Shown piece after piece: positions 19,839 through 27,888 of a stretch of 64,000 nucleotides of DNA. The notes under the pieces were generated by a model. The model ran no database searches, was not told the origin of the DNA, and saw only the letters and a program-made list of their open reading frames with translations. This DNA is from Bog-950 sp964615305 (GTDB taxonomy: Bacteria; Bacteroidota; Bacteroidia; Chitinophagales; LD1). The position numbers and the translations under genes are program-made. Positions within the stretch are counted from its first letter, which is position 1, and every line of letters starts with the position of its first letter. The DNA is taken from positions 22,797-86,796 of the forward strand of contig CAZTNA010000013.1 of the NCBI GenBank assembly GCA_964615305.1, given 5' to 3'.

Positions 19839-21230
19839 ATGAGTTACGATTTAATAGTAATAGGCAGCGGCCCGGGAGGGTACGTAGCCGCTATTCGAGC
19901 AGCACAACTTGGGTTAAAAACTGCTGTGATAGAAAAAGACAGTTTGGGTGGTATTTGTTTGAACTGGGGGTGCATACCTACCAAAGCTTTACTAAAGAGC
20001 GCACAAGTTTTTGAATACATCAACCATGCAACAGACTACGGCATAAGTGTTTCCGACTCTAAAGCCGATTTTAGCCATATAGTTAAGCGGAGCAGAGGAG
20101 TTGCAGAAGGTATGAGCAAAGGCATACAGTTTTTATTGAAAAAAAACAAAATTGATGTAATAAATGGTTTTGGAAAATTGAAGAAAGGAGGTAAGGTAGA
20201 AGTTACAGATGCATCAGGCAAAAAAACAGAATACGCTGCTAAACATACCATACTTGCAACCGGAGCTCGCAGTCGTGAACTACCTCATATAAAACAGGAC
20301 GGTAAAAAAGTTATTGGTTACCGCGAAGCAATGAATTTACCACAGCAACCTGAAAGTTTAGTGGTAATGGGTAGTGGTGCAATAGGCATGGAGTTCGCAT
20401 ATTTTTATGCCGCTTTGGGCACAAAAGTTACTGTAGTGGAGTATCTTGAGAACATCCTACCGCGCGAAGACAGAGAAGTAAGCAAAGAAGCAGAACGCGT
20501 ATTTAGAAAAAAAGGACTAACCCTACTTACTTCTACTAGCGTAGAAAGTGTAAATACCACCGGTAAAAAAACCGTGGTTAATATTAAAACCAAAGACGGC
20601 AAACTCGACAAAATAGAATGTGATGTGGTGTTAAGTGCCGTAGGCATTTCTACAAATATTGAAAACATAGGGCTAGAAGAAACCGGAGTAAAAACAGAAA
20701 AGGGTTTAGTAACTGTAAATGACTTTTACCAGACTAACGTAACCGGTGTTTATGCCATTGGAGATATTGTAAAAGGCCCCGCGTTAGCCCATGTTGCCAG
20801 TGCAGAAGGTATTATCTGTGTAGAAAAAATTGCAGGTAAAAACCCCGAACCGCTTGATTATGGAAACATACCTTCTTGTACCTACTGTTTGCCCGAAGTA
20901 GCCAGTGTGGGCATAACTGAAGAAGAAGCGAAGGCCAAGGGAATAGCTGTTAAAATAGGTAAGTTCCCTTTCAGCGCATCGGGAAAGGCAAGTGCTTCGG
21001 GAGCAAAAGAAGGCTTTGTTAAAGTAATATTTGATGCGCGCTATGGCGAATGGCTTGGTTGCCACATGATAGGCAGTAACGTTACTGAAATGATTGCAGA
21101 AGCTGTAGCAGCTCGTAAACTAGAAACTACGGGTCACGAAATAATTAAAACCGTTCACCCTCATCCTACTATGAGCGAAGCTATTATGGAAGCTGCAGCT
21201 GCAGCGTACGGTGAAGTTATACATCTATGA
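19839..21230 (+). CDS. lpdA: Dihydrolipoyl dehydrogenase (E3)
   Basis: The protein has 463 residues. It re-oxidises dihydrolipoyl groups of 2-oxoacid dehydrogenase complexes, passing electrons through FAD and the active disulfide to NAD+. Seen in sequence: the N-terminal FAD motif GSGPGGYVAAIRAAQLG, the redox disulfide GGICLNWGCIPTK, the NAD-binding GSGAIGMEFAYFY, the second FAD motif YAIGDI, and the C-terminal active-site HPHPTMSEA with its His-Glu pair. The start is the ATG at 19839. An upstream in-frame start at 19791 would add 16 hydrophobic residues before the Rossmann strand and is unlikely. No E1 or E2 genes are adjacent. Confidence 0.95.
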   Translation: MSYDLIVIGSGPGGYVAAIRAAQLGLKTAVIEKDSLGGICLNWGCIPTKALLKSAQVFEYINHATDYGISVSDSKADFSHIVKRSRGVAEGMSKGIQFLLKKNKIDVINGFGKLKKGGKVEVTDASGKKTEYAAKHTILATGARSRELPHIKQDGKKVIGYREAMNLPQQPESLVVMGSGAIGMEFAYFYAALGTKVTVVEYLENILPREDREVSKEAERVFRKKGLTLLTSTSVESVNTTGKKTVVNIKTKDGKLDKIECDVVLSAVGISTNIENIGLEETGVKTEKGLVTVNDFYQTNVTGVYAIGDIVKGPALAHVASAEGIICVEKIAGKNPEPLDYGNIPSCTYCLPEVASVGITEEEAKAKGIAVKIGKFPFSASGKASASGAKEGFVKVIFDARYGEWLGCHMIGSNVTEMIAEAVAARKLETTGHEIIKTVHPHPTMSEAIMEAAAAAYGEVIHL

Positions 21231-21251
21231 ACAAGTATAAATTTAAAAAAC

Positions 21252-22169
21252 ATGAACCTTTTAAAATTTTCACTGGTATTAGTGGTTGTAACTACATTGC
21301 TTGCCGGTTGTAAAAAAACTGAAACTGAACCAAAGCTAATTTTCAAGTTTAAGTTTGACCCAGCGCAAGAACGGCTTGGTAACCTCGGTAATCCTACCCC
21401 TCTTCCTGCCGGACATGCCGGTCAAAATCCTAAGTTCAATGCCATGAGTGCTCACTATATTGAACTTGCTCAGGGGCCGCTAACTCAGGTAGGTGGTGGT
21501 GCTGTTTTGTATCGGGCAGAAGAAACTTCAGCAGGTGGCAGTTTAGGTATAGATTTCAGCAAGTCAAAGTTGGCCGCTGATGGAGAACAATTTTTTGAAA
21601 TTCCGCTTAAAGATGTTGCAGCAGGAGAGTACGAGTATTTAAGAGTTTCACTTGCCTATCAAAACTATGAAGTGAAACTGTTTTTTGACACCACTATAAA
21701 CGTAGCGGGCACCAATTATCACATTAGCCAGGAAGACCCCTGCACAGTAGCAAGTTTTATTGGTTTTAATACATACATCAACAGCTACAAGGTAAAATCA
21801 AAAACTATAACAGTAAACGATGATAAAAAACAAGGATACTGGGGATTTGAATATGCGGCAAATTTTTCAGGATTTCCATACGAGTTACTTACTTCAGGTC
21901 AAGCACCTGCCGGATCTACTACCGTTGTTAATCCTATTGCTGCTACGTCTCCGATTCCTGCCGGCTCATGTTTAGTTACCGGTGCCTTTGACGGTGGTAA
22001 GTTGAAAATTAAGGGCAATGAAACAAAAGATATTACTGTAACTGTTTCGCTTTCTACCAACAACAGTTTTGAATGGGTTGAAGTCAATACTGATGGTAAA
22101 TGGGAGCCAACTAAGGGTGAGGCTATCGTTGATATGGGCATTCGCGGTGTAAAGCCTTCATTTGAATAG
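21252..22169 (+). CDS. Uncharacterised lipoprotein
   Basis: The protein has 305 residues with a lipoprotein signal ending at Cys20 (VTTLLAGCKKTE). The mature part is beta-rich. It includes FKFKFDPAQERLGNLGNP, then GEYEYLRVSLAYQNYEV, a GYWGFEYAANFSG segment, and a C-terminus close to WEPTKGEAIVDMGIRGVKPS. No enzyme motif is visible. Bacteroidota have related lipoproteins of unknown function. It starts 21 nt after lpdA and is followed by a T9SS cargo gene with its own promoter-like sequence. A surface role is likely from the lipobox; nothing more can be said. Confidence 0.75.
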   Translation: MNLLKFSLVLVVVTTLLAGCKKTETEPKLIFKFKFDPAQERLGNLGNPTPLPAGHAGQNPKFNAMSAHYIELAQGPLTQVGGGAVLYRAEETSAGGSLGIDFSKSKLAADGEQFFEIPLKDVAAGEYEYLRVSLAYQNYEVKLFFDTTINVAGTNYHISQEDPCTVASFIGFNTYINSYKVKSKTITVNDDKKQGYWGFEYAANFSGFPYELLTSGQAPAGSTTVVNPIAATSPIPAGSCLVTGAFDGGKLKIKGNETKDITVTVSLSTNNSFEWVEVNTDGKWEPTKGEAIVDMGIRGVKPSFE

Positions 22170-22200
22170 TCAGACCTTTTCACTGTTTCTTATATTTATA

Positions 22201-22208
22201 TACATTCG
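22201..22208 (+). promoter_or_regulatory. Putative -7 element before the T9SS cargo gene
   Basis: TACATTCG followed by CAC lies 33 nt before the ATG at 22241. It fits the Bacteroidota -7 form TAnnTTTG with a C in the sixth position, a variant that recurs in this window. The -33 element is weak (TTTT at 22177-22180). Confidence 0.45.
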
Positions 22209-22240
22209 CACATTCAAAAATTTAAAAACAAAAACTCATC

Positions 22241-23557
22241 ATGAAAAAATCTCTACTTGTTGTTGTTTTGTTTGCTGCGCTTTCGTTTTCTACAAAAGCA
22301 CAAAGCATTCTTAATAGCAGTTTTGAAACATGGATTACACAAACAGCTTATTTCGATGGATTCGGTGGATTTTTCCCTGCCGACACATTCCAGTTCAGCG
22401 ACCCTGAACTTTGGACAACCACCAATGCCCTATCAGGTGCCGACACACTTGGTAATTTTTTCTTTGTTACAGAAACAAGCAACGCACATACCGGTAACAA
22501 AGCAATGCAGCTAACCACTGATACGCTTCAAACTGTAGGAACTCCTCTAGGCCCTCGCAGACTTACCATTCCGGGTTTAGCTCTTAATGGAAAATTTCCT
22601 CTTGACCTGAATACAAGCATTGTAACCGGTGGAACTATTTCTCCGAGCGCACTTCCGGGTGCAGGGCAACCTTTCACTAAACGCTTATCAGCTATTAAAG
22701 GATTCTACAATTACACTCCAGTGTTTAACGATTCATTGGGGCATATTGATTCTTGTACTATTTGGGCTGTATTGCGTAAAGGCGAAAAGACCATTGCTAA
22801 TGCACAGTTTACCAGCGGTGCCAACACAGGTGGTTATGTTGCCTTTTCACAACCATTTGAATACTTTGATTGCGAAGAGCCGGATACACTAGTAATATTA
22901 ATTGCAGCAAGCGTTCCCAACCTAGGTAGCGTGCTTACCGGGCAAACAGCCTTGGTTCCGGGCAGCATTTTATTGGTAGATGATTTAGATTACGATACAC
23001 TTGCAAGCGGTTACAACTATCCTCCGGTTGCTCGTCTTGATTTAGATACAACTACTAAAAACACTCCGAAAAATATTGTAGTTAAAGCGAATGATGATGA
23101 CTGCAATGACCCTGTTGCAGGGTTAACTGTAGCTATTGTTAACCAACCTGTAAATGGTACAGCAGTTTTGAACGCCAATACTATTGACTACACTCCAAAT
23201 AATAACTTTATTGGGTACGATAGCTTGAGCTACTCGTTAAGCGATGGTGTTTATACATCAAATGCAACAGTTCGTATTGTGGTATTAAACACTTCCGGAA
23301 TCAATAATCAAAACTTAATTCCGGTTGCAGTTTACCCGGTACCGGCAAGCAATACACTTAACATTCAGTTTGAGAACAACGGCAAGTCTATTGCTACTAT
23401 TTACAACTTGATAGGAAGTGTAATGGCTACATCTGTTTTAACCGGCAACAGCAATGCTATTGATATTGAATCTTTGGCCAGTGGTATGTACACTGTTCAA
23501 ATCACCAACGATAAAGGTGCTGCCATAGCACGCACTAAGTTTACAGTAGCTAAGTAA
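22241..23557 (+). CDS. T9SS type A cargo protein with tandem Ig-like domain
   Basis: The protein has 438 residues and a signal peptide (LLVVVLFAALSFSTKAQS). The first ~260 residues look like a carbohydrate-binding-type beta sandwich (SILNSSFETWITQ, AHTGNKAMQLTTDTL, YNYTPVFNDSLGHIDSCTIW). Next is a cadherin/Big_9-like Ig repeat (about 266-350: NTPKNIVVKANDDDC, NTIDYTPNNNFIGYDSLSYS). The end is a type A sorting domain (about 362-438): VYPVPASNTLNIQFENNG, SGMYTVQITNDKG, ARTKFTVAK. It should be exported by the type IX system, processed by PorU and anchored or released at the surface. It is followed by a strong terminator. Confidence 0.88.
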   Translation: MKKSLLVVVLFAALSFSTKAQSILNSSFETWITQTAYFDGFGGFFPADTFQFSDPELWTTTNALSGADTLGNFFFVTETSNAHTGNKAMQLTTDTLQTVGTPLGPRRLTIPGLALNGKFPLDLNTSIVTGGTISPSALPGAGQPFTKRLSAIKGFYNYTPVFNDSLGHIDSCTIWAVLRKGEKTIANAQFTSGANTGGYVAFSQPFEYFDCEEPDTLVILIAASVPNLGSVLTGQTALVPGSILLVDDLDYDTLASGYNYPPVARLDLDTTTKNTPKNIVVKANDDDCNDPVAGLTVAIVNQPVNGTAVLNANTIDYTPNNNFIGYDSLSYSLSDGVYTSNATVRIVVLNTSGINNQNLIPVAVYPVPASNTLNIQFENNGKSIATIYNLIGSVMATSVLTGNSNAIDIESLASGMYTVQITNDKGAAIARTKFTVAK

Positions 23558-23578
23558 TTTATTTGCTACTCAATATTT

Positions 23579-23613
23579 CGAGCCGCGCCCGCCAGGCGCG
23601 GCTCGTTTGTTTG
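23579..23613 (+). terminator. Rho-independent terminator
   Basis: An 11-bp perfect GC-rich stem (CGAGCCGCGCC at 23579-23589 with GGCGCGGCTCG at 23595-23605) has a 5-nt loop and is followed by TTTGTTTG. It lies 22 nt past the T9SS cargo stop codon. Confidence 0.85.
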
Positions 23614-23642
23614 AGAAAATACTTCTAACAATTTTAAATTCG
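23610..23642 (+). promoter_or_regulatory. Putative promoter of the DUF3467 gene
   Basis: TTTG at 23610-23613 and TAAATTCG at 23635-23642 are 21 nt apart, close to the Bacteroidota TTTG/TAnnTTTG arrangement with one mismatch. The start codon is 20 nt downstream. The -33 element overlaps the T-run of the preceding terminator. Confidence 0.45.
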
Positions 23643-23661
23643 CTTTAACAAACATCAAAAC

Positions 23662-23976
23662 ATGGCAGACCCAAAACAAAACCCTGAAAACCAAATGAAC
23701 ATCGAATTGCCTGAGGAGTTATCGGAAGGCATTTATTCAAACCTGGCTATTATTTCTCATTCGCCACAAGAGTTTGTAGTTGATTTTATACGCATTATGC
23801 CAGGAGTGCCAAAAGCAAAGGTTAAGTCACGTGTAGTACTTACGCCTGAACATGCTAAACGCCTGATGAAAGCACTGATTGATAATGTAAAAAAATATGA
23901 GTCTCAATTTGGCACTATTAACGACCGCGAACAGCCTATGATGCCAATGAACTTTGGGCCGACAGCTCAAGCATAA
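23662..23976 (+). CDS. DUF3467 protein
   Basis: The protein has 104 residues and is cytoplasmic. It matches the DUF3467 pattern: GIYSNLAIISHSPQEFVVDF, then RIMPGVPKAKVKSRVVLTPE, then HAKRLMKALIDNVKKYESQF. Members are widespread small proteins of unknown function in Bacteroidota. It sits alone between a terminator and the convergent GAPDH gene. The start is ATG at 23662. Confidence 0.88.
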   Translation: MADPKQNPENQMNIELPEELSEGIYSNLAIISHSPQEFVVDFIRIMPGVPKAKVKSRVVLTPEHAKRLMKALIDNVKKYESQFGTINDREQPMMPMNFGPTAQA

Positions 23977-24035
23977 TAACAGATTTTGCAACAGATTTGT
24001 AGCTATTGCCTTGGTATCTGTTTGGTAGTAATCGG

Positions 24036-25481
24036 TTAATAGTAAATTAATCTGCGAACGTCAGCCAAGTATTTAGCTAAGCGGATTACCTGCGCGGTAT
24101 AGCCATACTCGTTATCGTACCATGCATATACCACCACTCGTTTACCATCTTCTGAAACGATGGTTGCCTTGCTGTCAATTTCTAACGCATGGCTATTACC
24201 CACAACATCGCTTGATACTATTTCGTCAGAAACAGAATAATCTACCTGTTCCACAAGTTTGCCATACAAAGATGCTTTGCGCAAGAAGTTGTTAACTTCT
24301 TCAACACTTGTTTGGCGTTTAACGGTTAAGCTTAAAATGGCTAGTGATACATTTGGAACCGGAACACGAACTGCGTTTGACGTAAGTTTACCTTTCATGT
24401 GTGGAAATACCTTGGTAACAGCTTTGCCCGCACCTGTTTCGGTAATAACCATGTTAATAGGAGCTCCACGGCCTCTGCGACTCTTCTTGTGGTAATTATC
24501 GAGCAAATTTTGATCGTTAGTATAGGCGTGAACTGTTTCTATATGACCTTGTTCTATTCCCAGGGAGTTTTCAATGACATCAATTACAGGAACTATGGCG
24601 TTGGTAGTGCAGGATGCAGCGGAGAAAATTTTTGCCGATGAAGAATTGTATTGCTCATGGTTTACACCATAAACAATATTAGGTATTTCACCTTTGCCGG
24701 GTGCTGTAAGTATAACCATACCTGCGCCTTTTGCTTTTAAATGTTCTCCCAACCCCTTTTCATCGCGCCAAACACCAGTGTTATCAATTATCAAAGCATT
24801 GTTAATACCATAAGATGTGTAATCTATTTCCGCAGGATTTGACGCTGAAATAATTTTAACTGAGTGGCCGTTAATATTAATGGCGTTGTTCTCCACATCA
24901 GGCACCACCACTCCGCCAAATTTACCATGAACGGAATCTTTACGAAGTAAACTGGCGCGTTTTACGAGGTCATCTGATGAACTACCCCGTGCTACAATAC
25001 CCTTTAAGCGTAGTTGATGCCCACTGCCGGCATGATCCATTAATATTCTGGCTGCTAAGCGACCAATTCTACCAAAACCATACAACACTACATCGCGAGG
25101 AACTAACTTTTTATTAGTACCAATAAATGATGAGAGCTTTGTTTTTACAAATTCATCAACTGAAGAGAAGTTTTTACCCTCTGCATCAAATTCACTTGAA
25201 AGACGCCCTAAATCAATTTTAGAAGGCGCCACGTCTAACTTAGAAATGGCTGTTGCTAAATTTAATGAAAGTTGTGTGTTAAGCGAAACTCCTGCAAATT
25301 GTGCCAAATAATTATGGTCGTGTATTATTTCGCTCAGTTTTTTGTCAAAAAATTTTCTTCGAAACAACACCAGTTCAATATCGCGCTCTAGTAAAAGTTT
25401 ACTTGCTACATGTTGCAGTTCAAGGGTGGTTTTTTCATTAGCTACCCATTGTTTTAGTTCTTTTTCGTAGTTCTCGGTCAT
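24036..25481 (-). CDS. gap: Glyceraldehyde-3-phosphate dehydrogenase, long Bacteroidota form
   Basis: The protein has 481 residues from the ATG at 25481; the open frame runs upstream to 25613, but those codons encode implausible sequence. It oxidises glyceraldehyde-3-phosphate with NAD(P)+ and phosphate. The N-terminal ~125 residues are a helical extension absent from classical ~335-residue GAPDH. The Rossmann motif VVLYGFGRIGRLAARIL follows. The active-site Cys is in FSAASCTTNAIVPV, and the C-terminus carries VVVYAWYDNEYGYTAQVIRL. The long form is common in Bacteroidota. The gene is monocistronic, convergent with the DUF3467 gene, and separated from trigger factor by a terminator. Confidence 0.93.
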   Translation of the reverse strand: MTENYEKELKQWVANEKTTLELQHVASKLLLERDIELVLFRRKFFDKKLSEIIHDHNYLAQFAGVSLNTQLSLNLATAISKLDVAPSKIDLGRLSSEFDAEGKNFSSVDEFVKTKLSSFIGTNKKLVPRDVVLYGFGRIGRLAARILMDHAGSGHQLRLKGIVARGSSSDDLVKRASLLRKDSVHGKFGGVVVPDVENNAININGHSVKIISASNPAEIDYTSYGINNALIIDNTGVWRDEKGLGEHLKAKGAGMVILTAPGKGEIPNIVYGVNHEQYNSSSAKIFSAASCTTNAIVPVIDVIENSLGIEQGHIETVHAYTNDQNLLDNYHKKSRRGRGAPINMVITETGAGKAVTKVFPHMKGKLTSNAVRVPVPNVSLAILSLTVKRQTSVEEVNNFLRKASLYGKLVEQVDYSVSDEIVSSDVVGNSHALEIDSKATIVSEDGKRVVVYAWYDNEYGYTAQVIRLAKYLADVRRLIYY

Positions 25482-25524
25482 ATATATTAAATGAGTTTGG
25501 TAAGTAAATTTCTTTAAAACGGTG

Positions 25525-25532
25525 CGAATATG
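25525..25532 (-). promoter_or_regulatory. Possible -7 element of the GAPDH gene
   Basis: On the minus strand CATATTCG followed by CAC differs by one base from TAnnTTyG. It is 43 nt before the start codon, with TTTT (25552-25555) about 19 nt upstream. This is a weak match supported mainly by its similarity to other sites in the window. Confidence 0.3.
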
Positions 25533-25594
25533 CGAAAGAAACCGAAACGCTAAAATGAGCAATATACAGGTTAGAACGCTACACTTTGCACAAC

Positions 25595-25627
25595 AAAAAA
25601 AGGCACGTTCCACACGCGCCTTTTTTT
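25595..25627 (-). terminator. Rho-independent terminator after trigger factor
   Basis: On the minus strand A7-GGCGCG pairs with CGTGCC-T7: a 13-bp stem with one G-U pair and a 7-nt loop, 17 nt past the trigger-factor stop. The A and T runs on both sides would let it work in either direction, but no plus-strand gene ends here. Confidence 0.85.
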
Positions 25628-25644
25628 GTATTTGTAGGGTAAAG

Positions 25645-27009
25645 TTAACTTACCTTCTCAATCATTGAGCGAAATTCATCGAGCGATACCGACTTTTCGG
25701 TAAGTGTAAGTTTTGTCTTTATAGAATTTAGCACTTTATCTTCCAAAACCTGATCTTCTGTTTGACGAATTACCTTTTTGTCAGCCATTTGTTTTTGTAC
25801 AAACTGTTCAACCCACTCAGCACCTACATCTTTTAATCCGTAGCCGTAAAGTTGTTGAATCATATTAGCACGCACTCTATCTTTTACTTCATCGGCTGTT
25901 ATCTGAATATTTTCATCGCGCACTACTTTACGTTGTACTAAACTCCAGCGTAAAGATTTTGAAAAACCGGCATAGTCATTCTCAATTTCTTGATCGGTTA
26001 CGGGCTTTTCATTAGTAGCTTTAATCCAACGTTTTAAAAACTCATCGGGTAAGGGGAAATCTGCTTTTTCCATTAGCCCCTTGTAAATATCATTTACTAA
26101 GTAGCTGTCAGTTTGACCATCGAAATATGCTTCCAAATCTGCTTTTATCCGGTCTCTCATTTCAATTTCTGTAGTTGGACCACCCTCTCCATACACCTTG
26201 GTAAAGAATTCTTCATTAATCACCGCGGGAACAGAGCGAGTAATATTGTTAAGCGTTAATTTAAAACTGTTTCCTGTTTCGTTCAGTTTAGAAAGGTCGT
26301 TCATGTTCAAAATATTTTTCGCAACACTTTCGCGATCACGATCCATTAAGTCAAACACGTTGTAAGTAAAACTATCTTGTTTATTCAGCGGAAGCACCTT
26401 GCCCTTAGCGTCTTCTTTTAGAAGATCAACCATTAACGTAGTTACCGTGTTAATGCCCTCTTCTTTAATACTACCATCTATGTTTAATTCTTCAACGGTA
26501 AAAGTTAAAACGTCAGTGTCGCCAACTGCTTCAGGGTACTCATAGGTGGCAAACCGTTTTTGTATGCGTAATACTTCCTCATCTACCATTTTATCTTCAA
26601 CGGTGATTTTGTATTTGGTATAAGCGCTGCTTTTCAGATGGTTTAAGTCAACATCTGGGGCGTGGGCAATCTCGTAGCTGAAATCAATTTCTTTCAATGA
26701 GTTAATATCGAGATCAAGTTTTTGATCTACTGCCGGAATAGGCGATGCAATTATTTCAAGTTTGTTGTCATCTATGTATTTGTAAACTTCATCATGTAGA
26801 AGTTTGTTTAACTCTTCAGCTAATACACTGTTGCCATACATTTTCTTTACCATGTCAACCGGCACCATCCCTGGGCGAAATCCCTTTATGGCTACCTGTT
26901 TGGTAAGGTTTTTTAACTGTTTTTTTACCTGTGGCTCGTAATCTTCCTTTTTGAGATTAACACTCACTTTTGAAAGCAGGTTGTCAATTTTTTGTTGGGT
27001 AATGGTCAT
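25645..27009 (-). CDS. tig: Trigger factor, ribosome-associated chaperone
   Basis: The protein has 454 residues from the ATG at 27009. An upstream in-frame start would run into the tRNA-Leu gene and is rejected. The N-terminal ribosome-binding domain is seen as VSVNLKKEDYEPQVKKQLKN and VAIKGFRPGMVPVDMVKKMY, the usual GFRPGK-type ribosome-contact loop in a GFRPGM variant. The middle PPIase-like region is divergent, as in other Bacteroidota. The C-terminal helical domain runs to VSLDEFRSMIEKVS. It folds nascent chains at the ribosome exit tunnel. It lies 24 nt after a tRNA gene and probably shares its promoter. Confidence 0.93.
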   Translation of the reverse strand: MTITQQKIDNLLSKVSVNLKKEDYEPQVKKQLKNLTKQVAIKGFRPGMVPVDMVKKMYGNSVLAEELNKLLHDEVYKYIDDNKLEIIASPIPAVDQKLDLDINSLKEIDFSYEIAHAPDVDLNHLKSSAYTKYKITVEDKMVDEEVLRIQKRFATYEYPEAVGDTDVLTFTVEELNIDGSIKEEGINTVTTLMVDLLKEDAKGKVLPLNKQDSFTYNVFDLMDRDRESVAKNILNMNDLSKLNETGNSFKLTLNNITRSVPAVINEEFFTKVYGEGGPTTEIEMRDRIKADLEAYFDGQTDSYLVNDIYKGLMEKADFPLPDEFLKRWIKATNEKPVTDQEIENDYAGFSKSLRWSLVQRKVVRDENIQITADEVKDRVRANMIQQLYGYGLKDVGAEWVEQFVQKQMADKKVIRQTEDQVLEDKVLNSIKTKLTLTEKSVSLDEFRSMIEKVS

Positions 27010-27033
27010 TCTGATGAGTTTAGAGAAAAAAAG

Positions 27034-27115
27034 TGCGGGCGGAGGGACTTGAACCCCCATGCCGTGAGGCGCTAGATCCTAAGTCTAGTGCGTCTGCCAA
27101 TTTCGCCACGCCCGC
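27034..27115 (-). tRNA. tRNA-Leu(UAG)
   Basis: On the minus strand the acceptor 5' arm GCGGGCG pairs with 3' CGCCCGC, followed by discriminator A. The anticodon stem CTAGA/TCTAG encloses the loop CTTAGGA with anticodon TAG. A short variable arm follows, then the T arm GGGGGTTCAAGTCCC. The length is 82 nt. CCA is not encoded and must be added after transcription. The tRNA is immediately upstream of tig. Confidence 0.95.
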
Positions 27116-27153
27116 AATTTGTAATGAACTACCGCTTTTAGCTAAGCGGGCGG

Positions 27154-27183
27154 CAAATGTAGAAATTAGGGTAACAAATCAAA
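27154..27183 (-). promoter_or_regulatory. Promoter of tRNA-Leu/tig
   Basis: On the minus strand TTTG (27183-27180), an 18-nt spacer and TACATTTG (27161-27154) match the Bacteroidota primary-sigma consensus exactly. The predicted start site is near 27147, about 32 nt before the tRNA. This is the clearest promoter in the window. Confidence 0.75.
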
Positions 27184-27285
27184 GTAAAGTAACCATTGTT
27201 TGGCTGAAAACTTTTTTGCCTCGATTTCGTATGCACAACAACGGGCGAAGGGTACCCAACATTTTTTTTACAGAAACTGAGATTT

Positions 27286-27888
27286 ATGAGGAAAATTCAA
27301 CTTGCGTTAGGCTTGCTTGTGGTAGTTTTTATTTCTGGCTCGTTTAAAAGCGAAGGAGATATGCAAACAACATACAAGAACAACGGCTACTTTTTTGCCA
27401 TACTAGATGGTAAGATGTTTGAAATGCGCGATGAGGATAAATATCGTGCTGAGCTGCTCAACAAAACAGGTGCTATCAATCATTCTGTAAAAGCACAACT
27501 AAACAGAGTAGCTACTTCGGTAATATTTTATGGAAACCAATTTAAAGATGCCAAGGGAAAACTTTTTGACGAGAACCTGGAATTTGAATTTAGTTTTGAT
27601 GAAGGCGCTTTAGGAGAACCGAATGATTTAAAAATTGAAGCCCACTATGAACTAAACGATTACTACCATCTACCTGAATATACTCGGTTTAAAATTTCAA
27701 GTATTGATTGGAGTAGTGATAGGCGCGAGTTTTTAATGAATGCTGAGTTTGACTGTAAAATGCGAAAGTGGGGGTTCCCGGCTGAGAGCCAGCCAGTGGT
27801 ACGCATTAAGGGAAAAATGGTTGGTGTAGCGGTAACGGTACCACCATGGATAAAATTGAAAGACCCTAATCAAGTAGTTGGCAAATAA
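27286..27888 (+). CDS. Uncharacterised secreted protein
   Basis: The protein has 200 residues and an N-terminal hydrophobic segment (IQLALGLLVVVFISGSF) that reads as a signal peptide. The mature part is mixed alpha/beta, with FFAILDGKMFEMRDEDKYRA near residues 37-56 and a series of beta strands ending in VRIKGKMVGVAVTVPPW. No family is recognised. Its stop codon abuts the stop codon of the convergent acyl-CoA-dehydrogenase-like gene with no base between them, so there is no room for a terminator. Confidence 0.7.
   Translation: MRKIQLALGLLVVVFISGSFKSEGDMQTTYKNNGYFFAILDGKMFEMRDEDKYRAELLNKTGAINHSVKAQLNRVATSVIFYGNQFKDAKGKLFDENLEFEFSFDEGALGEPNDLKIEAHYELNDYYHLPEYTRFKISSIDWSSDRREFLMNAEFDCKMRKWGFPAESQPVVRIKGKMVGVAVTVPPWIKLKDPNQVVGK

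Noticed and set aside
27033..27347. Plus-strand open frame of 104 codons over the tRNA-Leu gene
   Set aside because: It is antisense to the tRNA and overlaps the next gene's start; no family features.
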